From Undibacterium_A arcticum (lineage in GTDB: Bacteria; Pseudomonadota; Gammaproteobacteria; Burkholderiales; Burkholderiaceae_D), in the NCBI RefSeq assembly GCF_042660705.1, contig NZ_JBHSUQ010000001.1: a stretch of 64,000 nucleotides of DNA, one strand, 5' to 3'. Of this stretch, positions 9,255-17,579 are shown in pieces. A program made the translations under genes and the position numbers. The notes below the pieces were generated by a model that worked only from the letters and a program-made list of their open reading frames with translations, searched no databases and had not been told where the DNA came from. Within the stretch, counting starts at the first letter, position 1; every line of letters begins with the position of its first letter.

Positions 9255-10607
9255 TCATTCGGCGCGCGCCAACGCCTGTACCCGTTCGCGGACAAAATTG
9301 ATGTGGCTGCGCAACCCATACAGACCTTCGGCAAAGGACAATGGAATCGAAATCTGATTCACTTTTTCCTCGATCTCGTTCAGCCGCCGCAGCTGGGCGG
9401 TGCGGACCTGGTCGCGCTTGTCCGCTGGCACATCCTCAATCGCCTGCTCTACCGAGCGCAGCTGGCCATACCAGCGATACACGCGCGAGCGGATCCGCCA
9501 CACATACAACGGTGGAATCACACGCGACAGCGGCAGGAACAGCGCACCGAGCGCAACGACAAACACCCACATGCGATCGAAAAAATTCGCCAGCCAGTAG
9601 GTCAGATAGCGCTGCAGGATCGGCGGTCCATTTTTGTAGAATTTTTCGGCTTCGCGCGCAACTGGAATTTCGGTGTAATTAGCAGTCGGGAATTCACCCT
9701 GCTTGCGGAACCAGCCGGCGCCGCCATGAATACCGGCAGCCGCCTGCACGAATAAATCGATCAGGGCCGGATGCAGGTCTTCACGCGCGACCAGTGTGGC
9801 AGTCGGTGCGATCAGGTGATAGTCTTTTGGCGGCAGATCGCGGCCCAAATCGACAATGCCGCGCGGCAGTATGACATGCGACAAGAAAGGAAAGCGCCGC
9901 GTGTAGGCCTCGGCCTGAGTGAAGTCGAACAGCCGGATGCCCGGCGTCTGCAATAACATCTGGATCAACGGCGCATCCGGTGCCGAACTGAACACCAGGC
10001 CGTCGATTCTGCCCTCCAGCAATTCAACCGTGGCTGGCGTGTTCTCCAGCGCGCCCAGCGTCAGATCGGTCGGCTCGACACCGTTGACCGACAGGATCTG
10101 CTTGAATAGCCGCGGCACGCCGGTGCCGTCCGGACCGGCATTGATCTTCAGTCCTTTCAGCTGGGTCAGTTGGGTGATGTCATGGCTGTCGCGGAAGAAC
10201 AACCAGACCGGCTCGGTGAACAGACTGCCGAGCGAGACCAGCCCCTTGCGTTCGGCCTCCGACTGTTCGGTCGAGCCGCTCTGCACGAACGCGATGTCAA
10301 CGCCGGATTTCGGGTCGTTCAACCGCTGCAGGTTTTCCTGCGAGCCGAGCGAGGGTTTCAGCGTCGTCTTGATGTGATGCTTGGCCAGTGCGGCCGCATA
10401 TTTTTTTGCGAATTCTTCATAGGCGCTGTTTTCTTGCCCGGTCGAGATCGTCACGTGCGATGGCGGCGACGGATCGACCAACCAATAGGCGATGGCACAG
10501 ATCAGGCCGATCGCCAGCACAGTCGGACCGGCAGTGGCCAACAGGTCGCGCAGCGAGAACTGCGTGAATTTGAGGATTTTGGACATTGCGCGGCGGGAAG
10601 GAGTCAT
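9255..10607 (-). CDS. TAXI-family TRAP-type solute-binding protein with C-terminal membrane segment
   Basis: 450 residues from the ATG at 10607, chosen because AAGG lies 9 bases upstream; the next ATG (10586) has no ribosome site. A hydrophobic segment near the N terminus (LLATAGPTVLAIGLICAIA) acts as signal anchor. The core matches TAXI solute receptors (TISTGQENSAYEEFAKKYA; VDIAFVQSGS; KINAGPDGTGVPRLFKQIL). Unlike simple receptors there is a second hydrophobic stretch around residues 350-370 (WVFVVALGALFLPLS) and a charged cytoplasmic-looking tail. No TRAP permease genes are adjacent, so it may sense rather than transport. It is the last gene of the operon that begins near 15.2 kb, 76 bases after the CinA-like gene. 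Confidence 0.85.
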   Translation of the reverse strand: MTPSRRAMSKILKFTQFSLRDLLATAGPTVLAIGLICAIAYWLVDPSPPSHVTISTGQENSAYEEFAKKYAAALAKHHIKTTLKPSLGSQENLQRLNDPKSGVDIAFVQSGSTEQSEAERKGLVSLGSLFTEPVWLFFRDSHDITQLTQLKGLKINAGPDGTGVPRLFKQILSVNGVEPTDLTLGALENTPATVELLEGRIDGLVFSSAPDAPLIQMLLQTPGIRLFDFTQAEAYTRRFPFLSHVILPRGIVDLGRDLPPKDYHLIAPTATLVAREDLHPALIDLFVQAAAGIHGGAGWFRKQGEFPTANYTEIPVAREAEKFYKNGPPILQRYLTYWLANFFDRMWVFVVALGALFLPLSRVIPPLYVWRIRSRVYRWYGQLRSVEQAIEDVPADKRDQVRTAQLRRLNEIEEKVNQISIPLSFAEGLYGLRSHINFVRERVQALARAE

Positions 10608-10683
10608 GGCCTCACACCTTGCCAATAAACACGGTCGCTGGCAATCGAAATTTCATGCGCCTGCATTCGCACGGAGCGCTGTG

Positions 10684-11481
10684 TCAGGCGGCCGTCGCCA
10701 GCGGTTGGAACTCGGCGTCAAGCTGCTGCAACCCGGCCACCAGCACCTCAAATGCGGCGGCCGCCTGCACCGGCTCGCCCTTGACGCCGAGTTCGATATG
10801 GCGGCGCGTAGTGGCATCGCCGACGCTGGGCAGACTGAACACCTTGACCAGCGGAAAACGCGCCTCGATCACATCCATCAGCGGCGTCAGCAGCGATTCG
10901 GCGGTTTCGAATACCAGCACCGATCGCTCGAGACGCGGTTCACGGTTGAACAGCTGCGGGTAATGGGTGTCGAGTACCCATTCGATCATCGGCCAAGCCA
11001 TCACCGGGAAACCCGGCACAAAATGGTGGGTGCCGACCGTGAAGCCGGGAATCTTGTTGTACGGATTGGGAATGATTGCAGCGCCCTGCGGAAACTCGCC
11101 CATCTTCAGCCGGTGCTGGTTGTCCGGTGTATCCCACTGCGGCTCGGTGCCGGCCTCGCGCGCAACGTCGGCGATCCGTTCCAGGATCTTTGTCTTCGCT
11201 TCCGGATGCAGCATCAGCGGCCGGCCGAGCGCGGCGGCCGCACATTGGCGGGTATGGTCGTCCGGCGTGGCGCCGATGCCGCCAGTGGAAAACACGATGT
11301 CGTCGGTTGCGAAGCTGCGTCTCAGGGTTGCGGTGATGCGCTCGCGGTCGTCGCCGATATATTCGGCCCAGCCCAGTTGCAAGCCACGCGCCGACAATAA
11401 CTCGACGACCTTGCTGAAATGCTTGTCGGTCCGTTTGCCGGACAGGATTTCGTCACCGATGATAATGAGTCCGATAGTCAT
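10684..11481 (-). CDS. CinA/MoaB-like molybdopterin-binding-domain protein
   Basis: 265 residues. The N terminus (IGLIIIGDEILSGKRTDKH) and FSTGGIGATPDDHT at about residues 64-77 are the signature motifs of the MoCF-binding (MoaB/Mog/CinA) domain. The C-terminal nicotinamide-nucleotide amidase domain of full CinA (about 415 residues) is absent, so this is the short form usually labelled competence/damage-inducible protein A. Pyrophosphatase activity on nucleotide sugars or dinucleotides is known in relatives; the substrate here is not known. It starts 24 bases after the EI24 gene and precedes the TAXI gene, inside the six-gene minus-strand operon. Confidence 0.85.
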   Translation of the reverse strand: MTIGLIIIGDEILSGKRTDKHFSKVVELLSARGLQLGWAEYIGDDRERITATLRRSFATDDIVFSTGGIGATPDDHTRQCAAAALGRPLMLHPEAKTKILERIADVAREAGTEPQWDTPDNQHRLKMGEFPQGAAIIPNPYNKIPGFTVGTHHFVPGFPVMAWPMIEWVLDTHYPQLFNREPRLERSVLVFETAESLLTPLMDVIEARFPLVKVFSLPSVGDATTRRHIELGVKGEPVQAAAAFEVLVAGLQQLDAEFQPLATAA

Positions 11482-11505
11482 GACGCCGGGTTCCCTTGAG
11501 TTATC

Positions 11506-12360
11506 CTAAATGCGATCGATCAGTGCCTGCGGCACTTCCGGTGGCGGGTGCAGCGCGCGCTCCATGCCGGCGGCGCGATATTTTTGCAGCGCGTCCAGAC
11601 AATAATACTGGAACCACAGGCCGGTGAAGATGAACACCAGCACGTACAGCCAGATCGCGACGGCGGCCAGAAACGGGAACAGGATCACCGACAGCGCGCC
11701 CCCCAGCCATAACAAGGTCGGCAATGCACCCATCGCTCCACCGATCACGCCGATAATCAGCAGCGGCCAGCGATGCAGGCGCAGGATGTCCTTGCGCTCG
11801 CCGGCATCGGCATGGCCGGCCAGCGCGTCATAGGCCATGACGCGGTAGGTCAGCCAGCCCCACAGCAGCGGCTGAATGATGAACGTGAACGGCGGCACCA
11901 CGCTGAGCGGCAAGGTGATCAGCCACAACACGACGAATATCGCCGCCGATGAAATCGCGGTCCACAGGCTGCCGATCAGCGTGCCGCCGGCGCGTCGTTG
12001 CAGCGCCGAAAAATGACGCGCCGACGCATGTCTGCCGATCACCGGCATCGCGACGATGCCGATGAATACCAGCGCGGTCAGGATCATCAGCGGCAGCAGC
12101 ATCCACATCGCGATCAACGGTACGATCACAGTCTTGATCGCGGCCAGACCGAACATCGACAGCAGATGGCCCGAAATCTTGAAGCCGTCATGTTCGACAA
12201 ACCAGCTTTGCAGGCTGTCTATCAGTGGCTGCAAACCCAGCCACAGCGCGACGCCCCAGATCGTCAGCGACAGCAAAAACGGCACCAGACTCAGCAGCAG
12301 CATGCTGAGATGCAGCTGCGACCACAGCGCGCGGCCATAGGCCACCAGGATTGGGCGCAT
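11506..12360 (-). CDS. EI24/CysZ-like integral membrane protein
   Basis: 284 residues with several long hydrophobic segments (around residues 20-45, 70-100, 125-165 and 200-245), the layout of the EI24 domain family that includes sulfate permease CysZ. Overall topology is convincing; there is no cysteine-biosynthesis context, so CysZ function is not implied. Its ATG at 12360 overlaps the TGA stop of the sterol-desaturase-like gene by one base, indicating translational coupling. A role in moving or organising a lipid or small anion for the enzymes encoded upstream is possible but unproven. Confidence 0.8.
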   Translation of the reverse strand: MRPILVAYGRALWSQLHLSMLLLSLVPFLLSLTIWGVALWLGLQPLIDSLQSWFVEHDGFKISGHLLSMFGLAAIKTVIVPLIAMWMLLPLMILTALVFIGIVAMPVIGRHASARHFSALQRRAGGTLIGSLWTAISSAAIFVVLWLITLPLSVVPPFTFIIQPLLWGWLTYRVMAYDALAGHADAGERKDILRLHRWPLLIIGVIGGAMGALPTLLWLGGALSVILFPFLAAVAIWLYVLVFIFTGLWFQYYCLDALQKYRAAGMERALHPPPEVPQALIDRI

Positions 12361-13346
12361 CAGTTCGCCGCCTTTCTGGCAAATTCAACCATCCGCTTCA
12401 GCCCCAGCCATTGCTGCGACCAGAAACCGTGACCATAGTCGCGCCCCTTTTCGACGGGCGGCGGAAGCTGGTCGCGCACGCCGGTCCTTTCGAAAGTTTT
12501 GCCGAAGCGCGCGGTGCGAAACACGATGTCCCAGACCGGAAACAGTACTGCAAAATTATGTCCACCAAGCGTCCCTTGCCCGCGTGATTCGTGACCGATG
12601 CCGATCGCATGGTGCAGGCGGTGGTAGCGCGGCGACACCAGCAGGCGCTCGCCAATCCCGCCGAAATGTATCCGCACATTGGCGTGCTGCAGGCTTTGCA
12701 GGATGCGCGAGGCCGCCACCAGCAGCACGTACTGCCCGGGCTCGACCCCGACCACCAGCGCAATCACTGCCATATAAATATCGCGCAGCAAGTCGTCGAG
12801 CAGATGGTTGCGGTTGTCCGACCACAAATTCATGTCGCGCTGGCTGTGATGCAGGCTGTGCAGTCCCCACCACCAGTTGAATTGATGGCTGGCCCGGTGA
12901 TACCAGTAATCGAAGCAATCGAGCACGAACAGGTAGACGAAGAAGCTCACGACAGGACGGTCGGTCACCCCGGGCCACAGGTTTTCCAGATTGAATGGTT
13001 GCACGCCTTCCATGTGCAGCGCCGCCGTCAGTTGATCCTTGAGCGGATCCAGCACCAGAAAAATCAGCACCGCGAACGCACCGAGACGGTGGATCACGGT
13101 ATACAGAAAATCGTTCCAGCGCGCGCGGCGGTCGCTCAGCGCCTGCACCGGGATCAGCGCCTCCAGCGGCCGCAGTACCGCAAACAGCAAGGCGATTTCG
13201 CAGACGCCGACCAGGAACCATTCGGTGCCCTCGAACGCCTCTTCGGTGAATTCGCCCATGCCGAGATTGAGCACCAGCGGCTGCACCACGGTCTCGAACA
13301 GCCAGCCCTGCACGAAGGAAAACAGGTCGATCAGATGTTGGATCAT
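12360..13346 (-). CDS. Sterol desaturase / fatty acid hydroxylase family membrane di-iron enzyme
   Basis: 328 residues from the ATG at 13346 (an upstream ATG at 13496 would overlap the preceding gene heavily). Histidine boxes typical of the family are present: HRASH (Hx3H), HSLHH (Hx2HH) and YHRLHH (Hx2HH), which coordinate a non-haem di-iron centre. At least four hydrophobic segments precede and surround them. Such enzymes hydroxylate or desaturate membrane lipids (fatty acids, sterols, carotenoids, ether lipids); the substrate cannot be told. The start overlaps the deacetylase stop in an ATGA, and the stop overlaps the next start, so expression is coupled on both sides. Confidence 0.9.
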   Translation of the reverse strand: MIQHLIDLFSFVQGWLFETVVQPLVLNLGMGEFTEEAFEGTEWFLVGVCEIALLFAVLRPLEALIPVQALSDRRARWNDFLYTVIHRLGAFAVLIFLVLDPLKDQLTAALHMEGVQPFNLENLWPGVTDRPVVSFFVYLFVLDCFDYWYHRASHQFNWWWGLHSLHHSQRDMNLWSDNRNHLLDDLLRDIYMAVIALVVGVEPGQYVLLVAASRILQSLQHANVRIHFGGIGERLLVSPRYHRLHHAIGIGHESRGQGTLGGHNFAVLFPVWDIVFRTARFGKTFERTGVRDQLPPPVEKGRDYGHGFWSQQWLGLKRMVEFARKAAN

Positions 13347-14206
13347 GGCTTCTTGATGGCAGTCGAAGATGGTGTGAATGTGGCCTGATTGCCTTGCTGA
13401 TTGCGTTGATATAGCGGATGCTGGCGCAGCGTGGCAAAGCAAAACCCTTTCTGCTGCAAGCCGACGATCAGCGGCTCCAGGTCGGCCGGCGCCCATGGGT
13501 CCTGACGCGACCAGATGCCCATATGCGCAATGAAGATATCGCCGCCCTTCAGGCCATTCAATGCACGTTTCAACAATAACGCATTCGGCCAGCGCTGGCT
13601 CGGCAATTCATCGCCCGAATAACCCGCATCGGCCCAGCCGACATGGGCATAGCCGCAAGCCTGGCCGGCGGCCAGCAGATGTGGCGTCAGCCGGCCGCCC
13701 GGCGCCCGCCACAGCGGATCGAGACGCGCGCCGGTCAATGCATGAAAGCGCTGGTCGACCCGCTTCAGTTCGTCGCAGTATTGCTGCGGGGTCCAGGCCA
13801 GCTTGTTGCCGGCGTTGGCGCCGAACTGCGGCTTGACCTCGATACGGCCATCGGCCAGATCGCGCTGCACATAGACATGATCAAAGGTATGGGTACCGAA
13901 CGCGTGGCCTTCGGCGACGCGCGCCTTCCAGTAAGGCGCCCAAGCCGGGTCGAGCGAGTAGTCGCCGTTGACGGTTTTCTCGTTGGCCAGGAAAAAAGTG
14001 GCCTTGATGCCGTACTTGTTGAGCGTCCTGGCGATGTAGTCGGCCTGCGACTGGCTGCCGGTATCGAAGGTCAGGTAGATCGTGCCCTTGCAGGCCGGGC
14101 CGGGGTCAACGGTATTGGCGGCACTGGCGGCCAGTACCGGCAGGGCCATCGCAACAGCCTTGGCCGCCGCGCGCAGCGTCAAGCCGACGTAACGTCGCTC
14201 GTGCAT
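13343..14206 (-). CDS. Secreted NodB-type polysaccharide deacetylase with altered metal-site motif
   Basis: 287 residues from the ATG at 14206, directly overlapping the stop of the beta-propeller gene. Hydrophobic N terminus (residues about 10-30) is a signal peptide. NodB motifs: TFDTG at 46-50, HTFDH at 106-110, RAPGG at 167-171, and a late AHMG at 227-230. In canonical enzymes motif 1 is TFDDG, where the second Asp binds the metal; here it is Thr. The two histidines of motif 2 are kept. The protein may be active with a changed metal site, or be non-catalytic. Probable role: trimming N-acetyl or similar groups on a surface glycan, together with the co-transcribed lipid hydroxylase. Confidence 0.85.
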   Translation of the reverse strand: MHERRYVGLTLRAAAKAVAMALPVLAASAANTVDPGPACKGTIYLTFDTGSQSQADYIARTLNKYGIKATFFLANEKTVNGDYSLDPAWAPYWKARVAEGHAFGTHTFDHVYVQRDLADGRIEVKPQFGANAGNKLAWTPQQYCDELKRVDQRFHALTGARLDPLWRAPGGRLTPHLLAAGQACGYAHVGWADAGYSGDELPSQRWPNALLLKRALNGLKGGDIFIAHMGIWSRQDPWAPADLEPLIVGLQQKGFCFATLRQHPLYQRNQQGNQATFTPSSTAIKKP

Positions 14207-15198
14207 CAGATACGTGCTGCGTGATTGATGAAATAAACGCCGTGCGGTGAACGGCCAACCGGGATCAGCTTGATGACTTTTTTGCTGGCGACGTCGATCA
14301 CCGCCACTTTCTTGATCCAGCGCAGCGTCACCCACAGGGTCTTGCCGTCGTCGGTCAGCTCCATGCAATCCGGACCGCCGGGCACATTGATGGTGCCGAC
14401 GTTTTCCAAAGTCTTCTGGTCGATGATATTGATGCTATTGGCGACCCGGTTCGAGACGAAGGTATGACGCTTGTCACCCAATGCGCGGAAATTGTGTGCG
14501 CCGGCGCCGGCCTTGATCTGCTTGACGGTCTTTTGTGTTCGCCAGTCGATCACCTGGACGTAGTCGCTGCCCATGATGCCGACCAGCAGGTATTTATCGT
14601 CCGGTGTCATCGCGATCCCTGCCGGCAGTTTGCCGACCGGCATGGTCCATTTGACGGTCTGGGTCGCCAGGTCAATTGCGCTGATCTGGTCACTGCCCTG
14701 CTGCGTGATGAAGACCGTCGCGCTGTCGGCGCTGAAGGCCATATGGCTCGGCAGCTTGGCCAGCGGCACACGCTTTGCAAGCTTCAGTTGCTTGCCGTCG
14801 TAGGCGTAGATATCGACGCGGTCGAGTCGCAGCGCGTTCGACACAAACCATTTCTGGTTCGGCGCGAAGCCGATCTGGTACGGGTCGAGGATGTCTTTGA
14901 CATGGTGCTGGATCTGACCCGACTTCGGATCGAGAAAAAGCAGTTCGTCGCCGACCGCGTTGGCCACGATCAGCGACTTGCCATCTGGCGTTTCCATCAA
15001 ATGATGCGGTTCCTTGCCTACCGGAAACGAATTGATTTCCTGATAGGTACTCTGGTCGAGCAAACTGACTGTGGCGTCGCGCGAATTGAGCACGACCACT
15101 ACGCCCGCGCTCGCCGTCGTCACCGCGACTAAACCGGACAACAACGAGAGCACCACCAAACAAACCCGACCTGAACGACACAGCATAGAGAAAACCAT
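14206..15198 (-). CDS. Secreted YncE-like beta-propeller protein
   Basis: 330 residues with a signal peptide (hydrophobic residues about 12-30, ending TTASAG). The mature part contains repeated blades with the pattern of YncE/40-residue YVTN propellers (SLLDQSTYQEINSFPVGKEP, LPAGIAMTPDDKYLLV, IPVGRSPHGVYF). Start at 15198 or 15186 (MLCRS); neither has a clear ribosome site. It opens the minus-strand operon that runs to 9255. Similar propellers accompany quinoprotein dehydrogenases and cell-wall proteins, usually as binding scaffolds. No catalytic motif is seen. Confidence 0.85.
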   Translation of the reverse strand: MVFSMLCRSGRVCLVVLSLLSGLVAVTTASAGVVVVLNSRDATVSLLDQSTYQEINSFPVGKEPHHLMETPDGKSLIVANAVGDELLFLDPKSGQIQHHVKDILDPYQIGFAPNQKWFVSNALRLDRVDIYAYDGKQLKLAKRVPLAKLPSHMAFSADSATVFITQQGSDQISAIDLATQTVKWTMPVGKLPAGIAMTPDDKYLLVGIMGSDYVQVIDWRTQKTVKQIKAGAGAHNFRALGDKRHTFVSNRVANSINIIDQKTLENVGTINVPGGPDCMELTDDGKTLWVTLRWIKKVAVIDVASKKVIKLIPVGRSPHGVYFINHAARI

Positions 15199-15522
15199 TC
15201 ACATTTAACAGAATACAAAAGACTATTTTACCGCGCAGAAAGTTTCATCATTTAAATAATAAGGTGCTGAGCAACCAGAAAGCGCACGGCAAAACTTGAA
15301 TAGAAACTCTACGCGACACGCAAAGCCGAGCGCGTATAACGTTTGAGCCGCCGGCTCGGACTACCGACAATGCGCATTCAATCGCGCCATCACAGTCAAT
15401 GCCATTTCTGCAACTGTTGCAGAAATGGCCCATGGGGCAGCGTGCGGCGCCGGTCTTTTCGACTACAATCTTGCCTCACACCTACGCCTCACGCGACCAT
15501 CCACAACACGCAAAGGAACACC
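15199..15522. other. Divergent intergenic region with perfect inverted repeat
   Basis: About 320 bases between the beta-propeller operon and the FKBP gene. The stretch near the minus-strand start (15200-15260) is AT-rich, as for a promoter. A long perfect inverted repeat lies at 15401-15429. Confidence 0.5.
15401..15429. repeat. Perfect 13-bp inverted repeat with 3-base centre
   Basis: Arms GCCATTTCTGCAA (15401-15413) and TTGCAGAAATGGC (15417-15429) are exact reverse complements around CTG. It has no following T run, so it is not a standard terminator. It lies about 94 bases before the FKBP start, where an operator or a 5'-leader hairpin would act. Confidence 0.8.
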
Positions 15523-15882
15523 ATGTCGAACACCACCACCACCGCATCCGGACTGCAGTATCAGGACACACTCGTCGGCAGCGGCGCCGAAGCCAAGGCC
15601 GGCGCGCATGTCAGCGTGCACTACACGGGCTGGCTGCAAAATGCGGACGGCAGCGCCGGCAACAAGTTCGACTCCAGCAAGGATCGCGGCGAGCCGTTCG
15701 AGTTTCCGCTCGGCGCCGGTCATGTGATCAAGGGCTGGGATGAAGGCGTGCAGGGCATGAAAGTCGGCGGCGCCCGTCGCCTGATCATCCCGGCCGCACT
15801 CGGCTACGGTGCGCGCGGCGCCGGTGGCGCGATCCCACCGAATGCCACACTGATTTTTGACGTCGAATTGCTAGCAATATGA
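15523..15882 (+). CDS. FKBP-type peptidyl-prolyl cis-trans isomerase
   Basis: 119 residues, a single FKBP domain without signal peptide, so cytoplasmic. Family landmarks: HVSVHYTGWL near residues 34-43, FDSSKDRGEPFEFPLG (51-66), VIKGWDEGVQGMKVG (70-84) and the terminal GGAIPPNATLIFDVELL. The aromatic pocket residues Y, F, W and IP are conserved. The start at 15523 has AAAGGA 5 bases upstream; longer upstream frames are not protein-like. The last codons overlap the start of a small lipoprotein gene in an ATGA, suggesting coupled translation. Confidence 0.95.
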   Translation: MSNTTTTASGLQYQDTLVGSGAEAKAGAHVSVHYTGWLQNADGSAGNKFDSSKDRGEPFEFPLGAGHVIKGWDEGVQGMKVGGARRLIIPAALGYGARGAGGAIPPNATLIFDVELLAI

Positions 15883-16127
15883 TTGGCAGCTTGACCAGCC
15901 TGGATAGAACCACAGTCAAGTTGGCGACCGCCATCGCCGCTGGCCTGATGCTGCTGCCGCTGGGCGGTTGCGCGGTGGTGACGGTGGCCGGTGCCGCCGT
16001 GTCGGTCGCCAGCACCGCCGTCAATGTCGGTGTCGCGGCCGGCTCGGCAGCGGTCGATGTCACCACCACCGTGGTCAAGGGCGCAGTCAAAGTCGGTGGT
16101 GCAGTAGTCGATACCGTGGTCGAGTAG
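15879..16127 (+). CDS. Small lipoprotein, 82 residues
   Basis: The ATG overlaps the FKBP stop by four bases (ATGA). The N terminus has a basic residue, a hydrophobic run and lipobox LGGC with Cys at about residue 31. The mature part is almost entirely Val, Ala, Gly, Thr and Ser in an alternating pattern (VSVASTAVNVGVAAGSAAV), reminiscent of small periplasmic or outer-membrane lipoproteins of unknown function that carry a glycine-zipper-like stretch. No catalytic residues. The coupling to FKBP may be only for expression. Confidence 0.75.
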   Translation: MIGSLTSLDRTTVKLATAIAAGLMLLPLGGCAVVTVAGAAVSVASTAVNVGVAAGSAAVDVTTTVVKGAVKVGGAVVDTVVE

Positions 16128-16160
16128 TCGCACCATTTCAAATGATGGGATGAAAATACA

Positions 16161-16183
16161 GTCGATGCCGTTTTGGCATCGAC
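16161..16183 (+). terminator. Hairpin between small lipoprotein and ACBP genes
   Basis: Nine-bp perfect stem GTCGATGCC (16161-16169) with GGCATCGAC (16175-16183) and a GTTTT loop. No T run follows, so it may attenuate or stabilise mRNA ends rather than fully terminate. Confidence 0.45.
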
Positions 16184-16203
16184 TTCACGCGTTCAGAGGA
16201 AAT

Positions 16204-16458
16204 ATGAGTCTACAAAACGAATTCGACCAGGCGCTGGCCGATTCCAAGAATCTGTCCGAGCGCCCTGACAACATGACGCTGCTGAAAATGTATGCGCTAT
16301 ACAAGCAGGCCAGCAGCGGCGACGCCAGCGGCGATCGTCCCGGTTTCACCGATATGGTGGGCCGCGCCAAGTGGGATGCGTGGGATGCCTTGAAAGGCAC
16401 CGGCAAGGACGACGCGATGCAGCAGTATATTGATTTTGTGGCAGATCTGAAAGCCTGA
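16204..16458 (+). CDS. Acyl-CoA-binding protein
   Basis: 84 residues, the normal length of a single-domain ACBP. Typical sequence features are MSLQNEFDQALADSKNL at the start, NMTLLKMYALYKQAS, then DRPGFTDMVGRAKWDAWDALKG, which hold the conserved Tyr, Lys and Trp residues that cradle the CoA headgroup. It is cytoplasmic and buffers long-chain acyl-CoA. GAGG lies 5 bases before the ATG at 16204; an in-frame ATG at 16150 would add an unrelated leader that includes the preceding hairpin. It is followed by a strong terminator. Confidence 0.95.
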   Translation: MSLQNEFDQALADSKNLSERPDNMTLLKMYALYKQASSGDASGDRPGFTDMVGRAKWDAWDALKGTGKDDAMQQYIDFVADLKA

Positions 16459-16516
16459 CCGGCACGCCCACTAATGAGTGTATTCATCACGCGCCACGGC
16501 GCGCGATGAACAAAGT

Positions 16517-16544
16517 AAAAACCCCGCCTGCTGCGGGGTTTTTT
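16517..16544. terminator. Strong bidirectional terminator
   Basis: Core stem CCCCGC (16522-16527) with GCGGGG (16533-16538) flanked by five A on the left and six T on the right. It separates convergent ACBP (+) and 2-hydroxyacid dehydrogenase (-) and can serve both. Confidence 0.9.
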
Positions 16545-16554
16545 ATTGGCCGAC

Positions 16555-17547
16555 TCAGGTCTTGGCGGCGCCGTCCAGCACTTGCGGATTGAGCAGATTC
16601 GGCGGCCGCTGTCCTGCCATCGCCGCAATCAGGTTGTCGGCCGCGCAATTGGCCATCGCACGCCGGGTCGCCTCCGACGCGCTGGCAATGTGCGGCGTTA
16701 GCACCACGTTCGACAGGCTCAAAAAATCCGGATGGAAGCGCGGTTCGTTCTCGAACACGTCGAGTCCTGCGGCCGCGATCCGCTTGTCGCGCAGCGCGCC
16801 GATCAACGCGGCGTCGTCGACGATGCCGCCGCGCGCGATATTGACCAGCGTCGCGGTCGGTTTCATCAGCGCCAGTTCGGCCGCGCCGATGCTGTGATGG
16901 GTCGCGGTCGAATACGGCAGCACCAGCACGATATGGTCGGCGCTGCGCAACAATTCCTCCTTGCTGACGAACTGCGCATTATTCGCATGCGCTTCCCGGT
17001 CGGCCGACAGCCGCGAACGGTTGTGGTACAGCACTCGCATGTCAAAACCCAGCGAACGGCGCGCGATCGCCTGGCCGATCCGACCCATGCCGATGATGCC
17101 CAGCGTCGCGCCGTGCAGATCGGCGCCGAGAAAACTGTCATAACGCCACTTGTCCCAATGGCCGGCGCGCAGCCAATGCTCCGATTCGGTGATGCGGCGC
17201 GCGGTCGCCATCAGCAGTGCCCAGCCGAAATCGGCCGTGGTTTCGTTCAGCACGTCGGGCGTATTGGTGACGATGATGCCGGCGTGTGTGGCGGCATCGA
17301 GGTCGATGTTGTTATAGCCGACCGCCATATTGCAGATCGCCTTCAGTTGCGGATTGGCGGCGATCACCGCGGCGTCGATCAGCGTACTGGGCGTCGCATA
17401 GATGCCATCCTTGTCGCGTAGCTTGGCGAGCAGTTCGTCGTGGCTGAACAGGCGATCTTCCTGATTCGATTCGATGTCGAACTGTTGCGACAGGCGTGCC
17501 ACCACGTCCGGGAAGATGGCTTTGGCGATCAGGATTTTTTGACGCAT
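16555..17547 (-). CDS. D-2-hydroxyacid dehydrogenase (glyoxylate/hydroxypyruvate reductase type)
   Basis: 330 residues, standard length. The Rossmann motif GMGRIG at 153-158 binds the nicotinamide cofactor, and HNRSR at 175-179 after beta-2 suggests NADP(H). Catalytic triad residues are at R239 (NIARGG), the Glu of FENEP (about 268) and H286 (PHIASAS). The substrate would be glyoxylate, hydroxypyruvate or a 2-keto acid; I cannot choose. It is the downstream neighbour of LutC on the same strand, with a perfect palindrome at 17580-17620 just upstream of its start, so it may be under its own operator. Confidence 0.9.
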   Translation of the reverse strand: MRQKILIAKAIFPDVVARLSQQFDIESNQEDRLFSHDELLAKLRDKDGIYATPSTLIDAAVIAANPQLKAICNMAVGYNNIDLDAATHAGIIVTNTPDVLNETTADFGWALLMATARRITESEHWLRAGHWDKWRYDSFLGADLHGATLGIIGMGRIGQAIARRSLGFDMRVLYHNRSRLSADREAHANNAQFVSKEELLRSADHIVLVLPYSTATHHSIGAAELALMKPTATLVNIARGGIVDDAALIGALRDKRIAAAGLDVFENEPRFHPDFLSLSNVVLTPHIASASEATRRAMANCAADNLIAAMAGQRPPNLLNPQVLDGAAKT

Positions 17548-17579
17548 CAGATTTCCTCTTAAACTATTTATGCTGGAGT

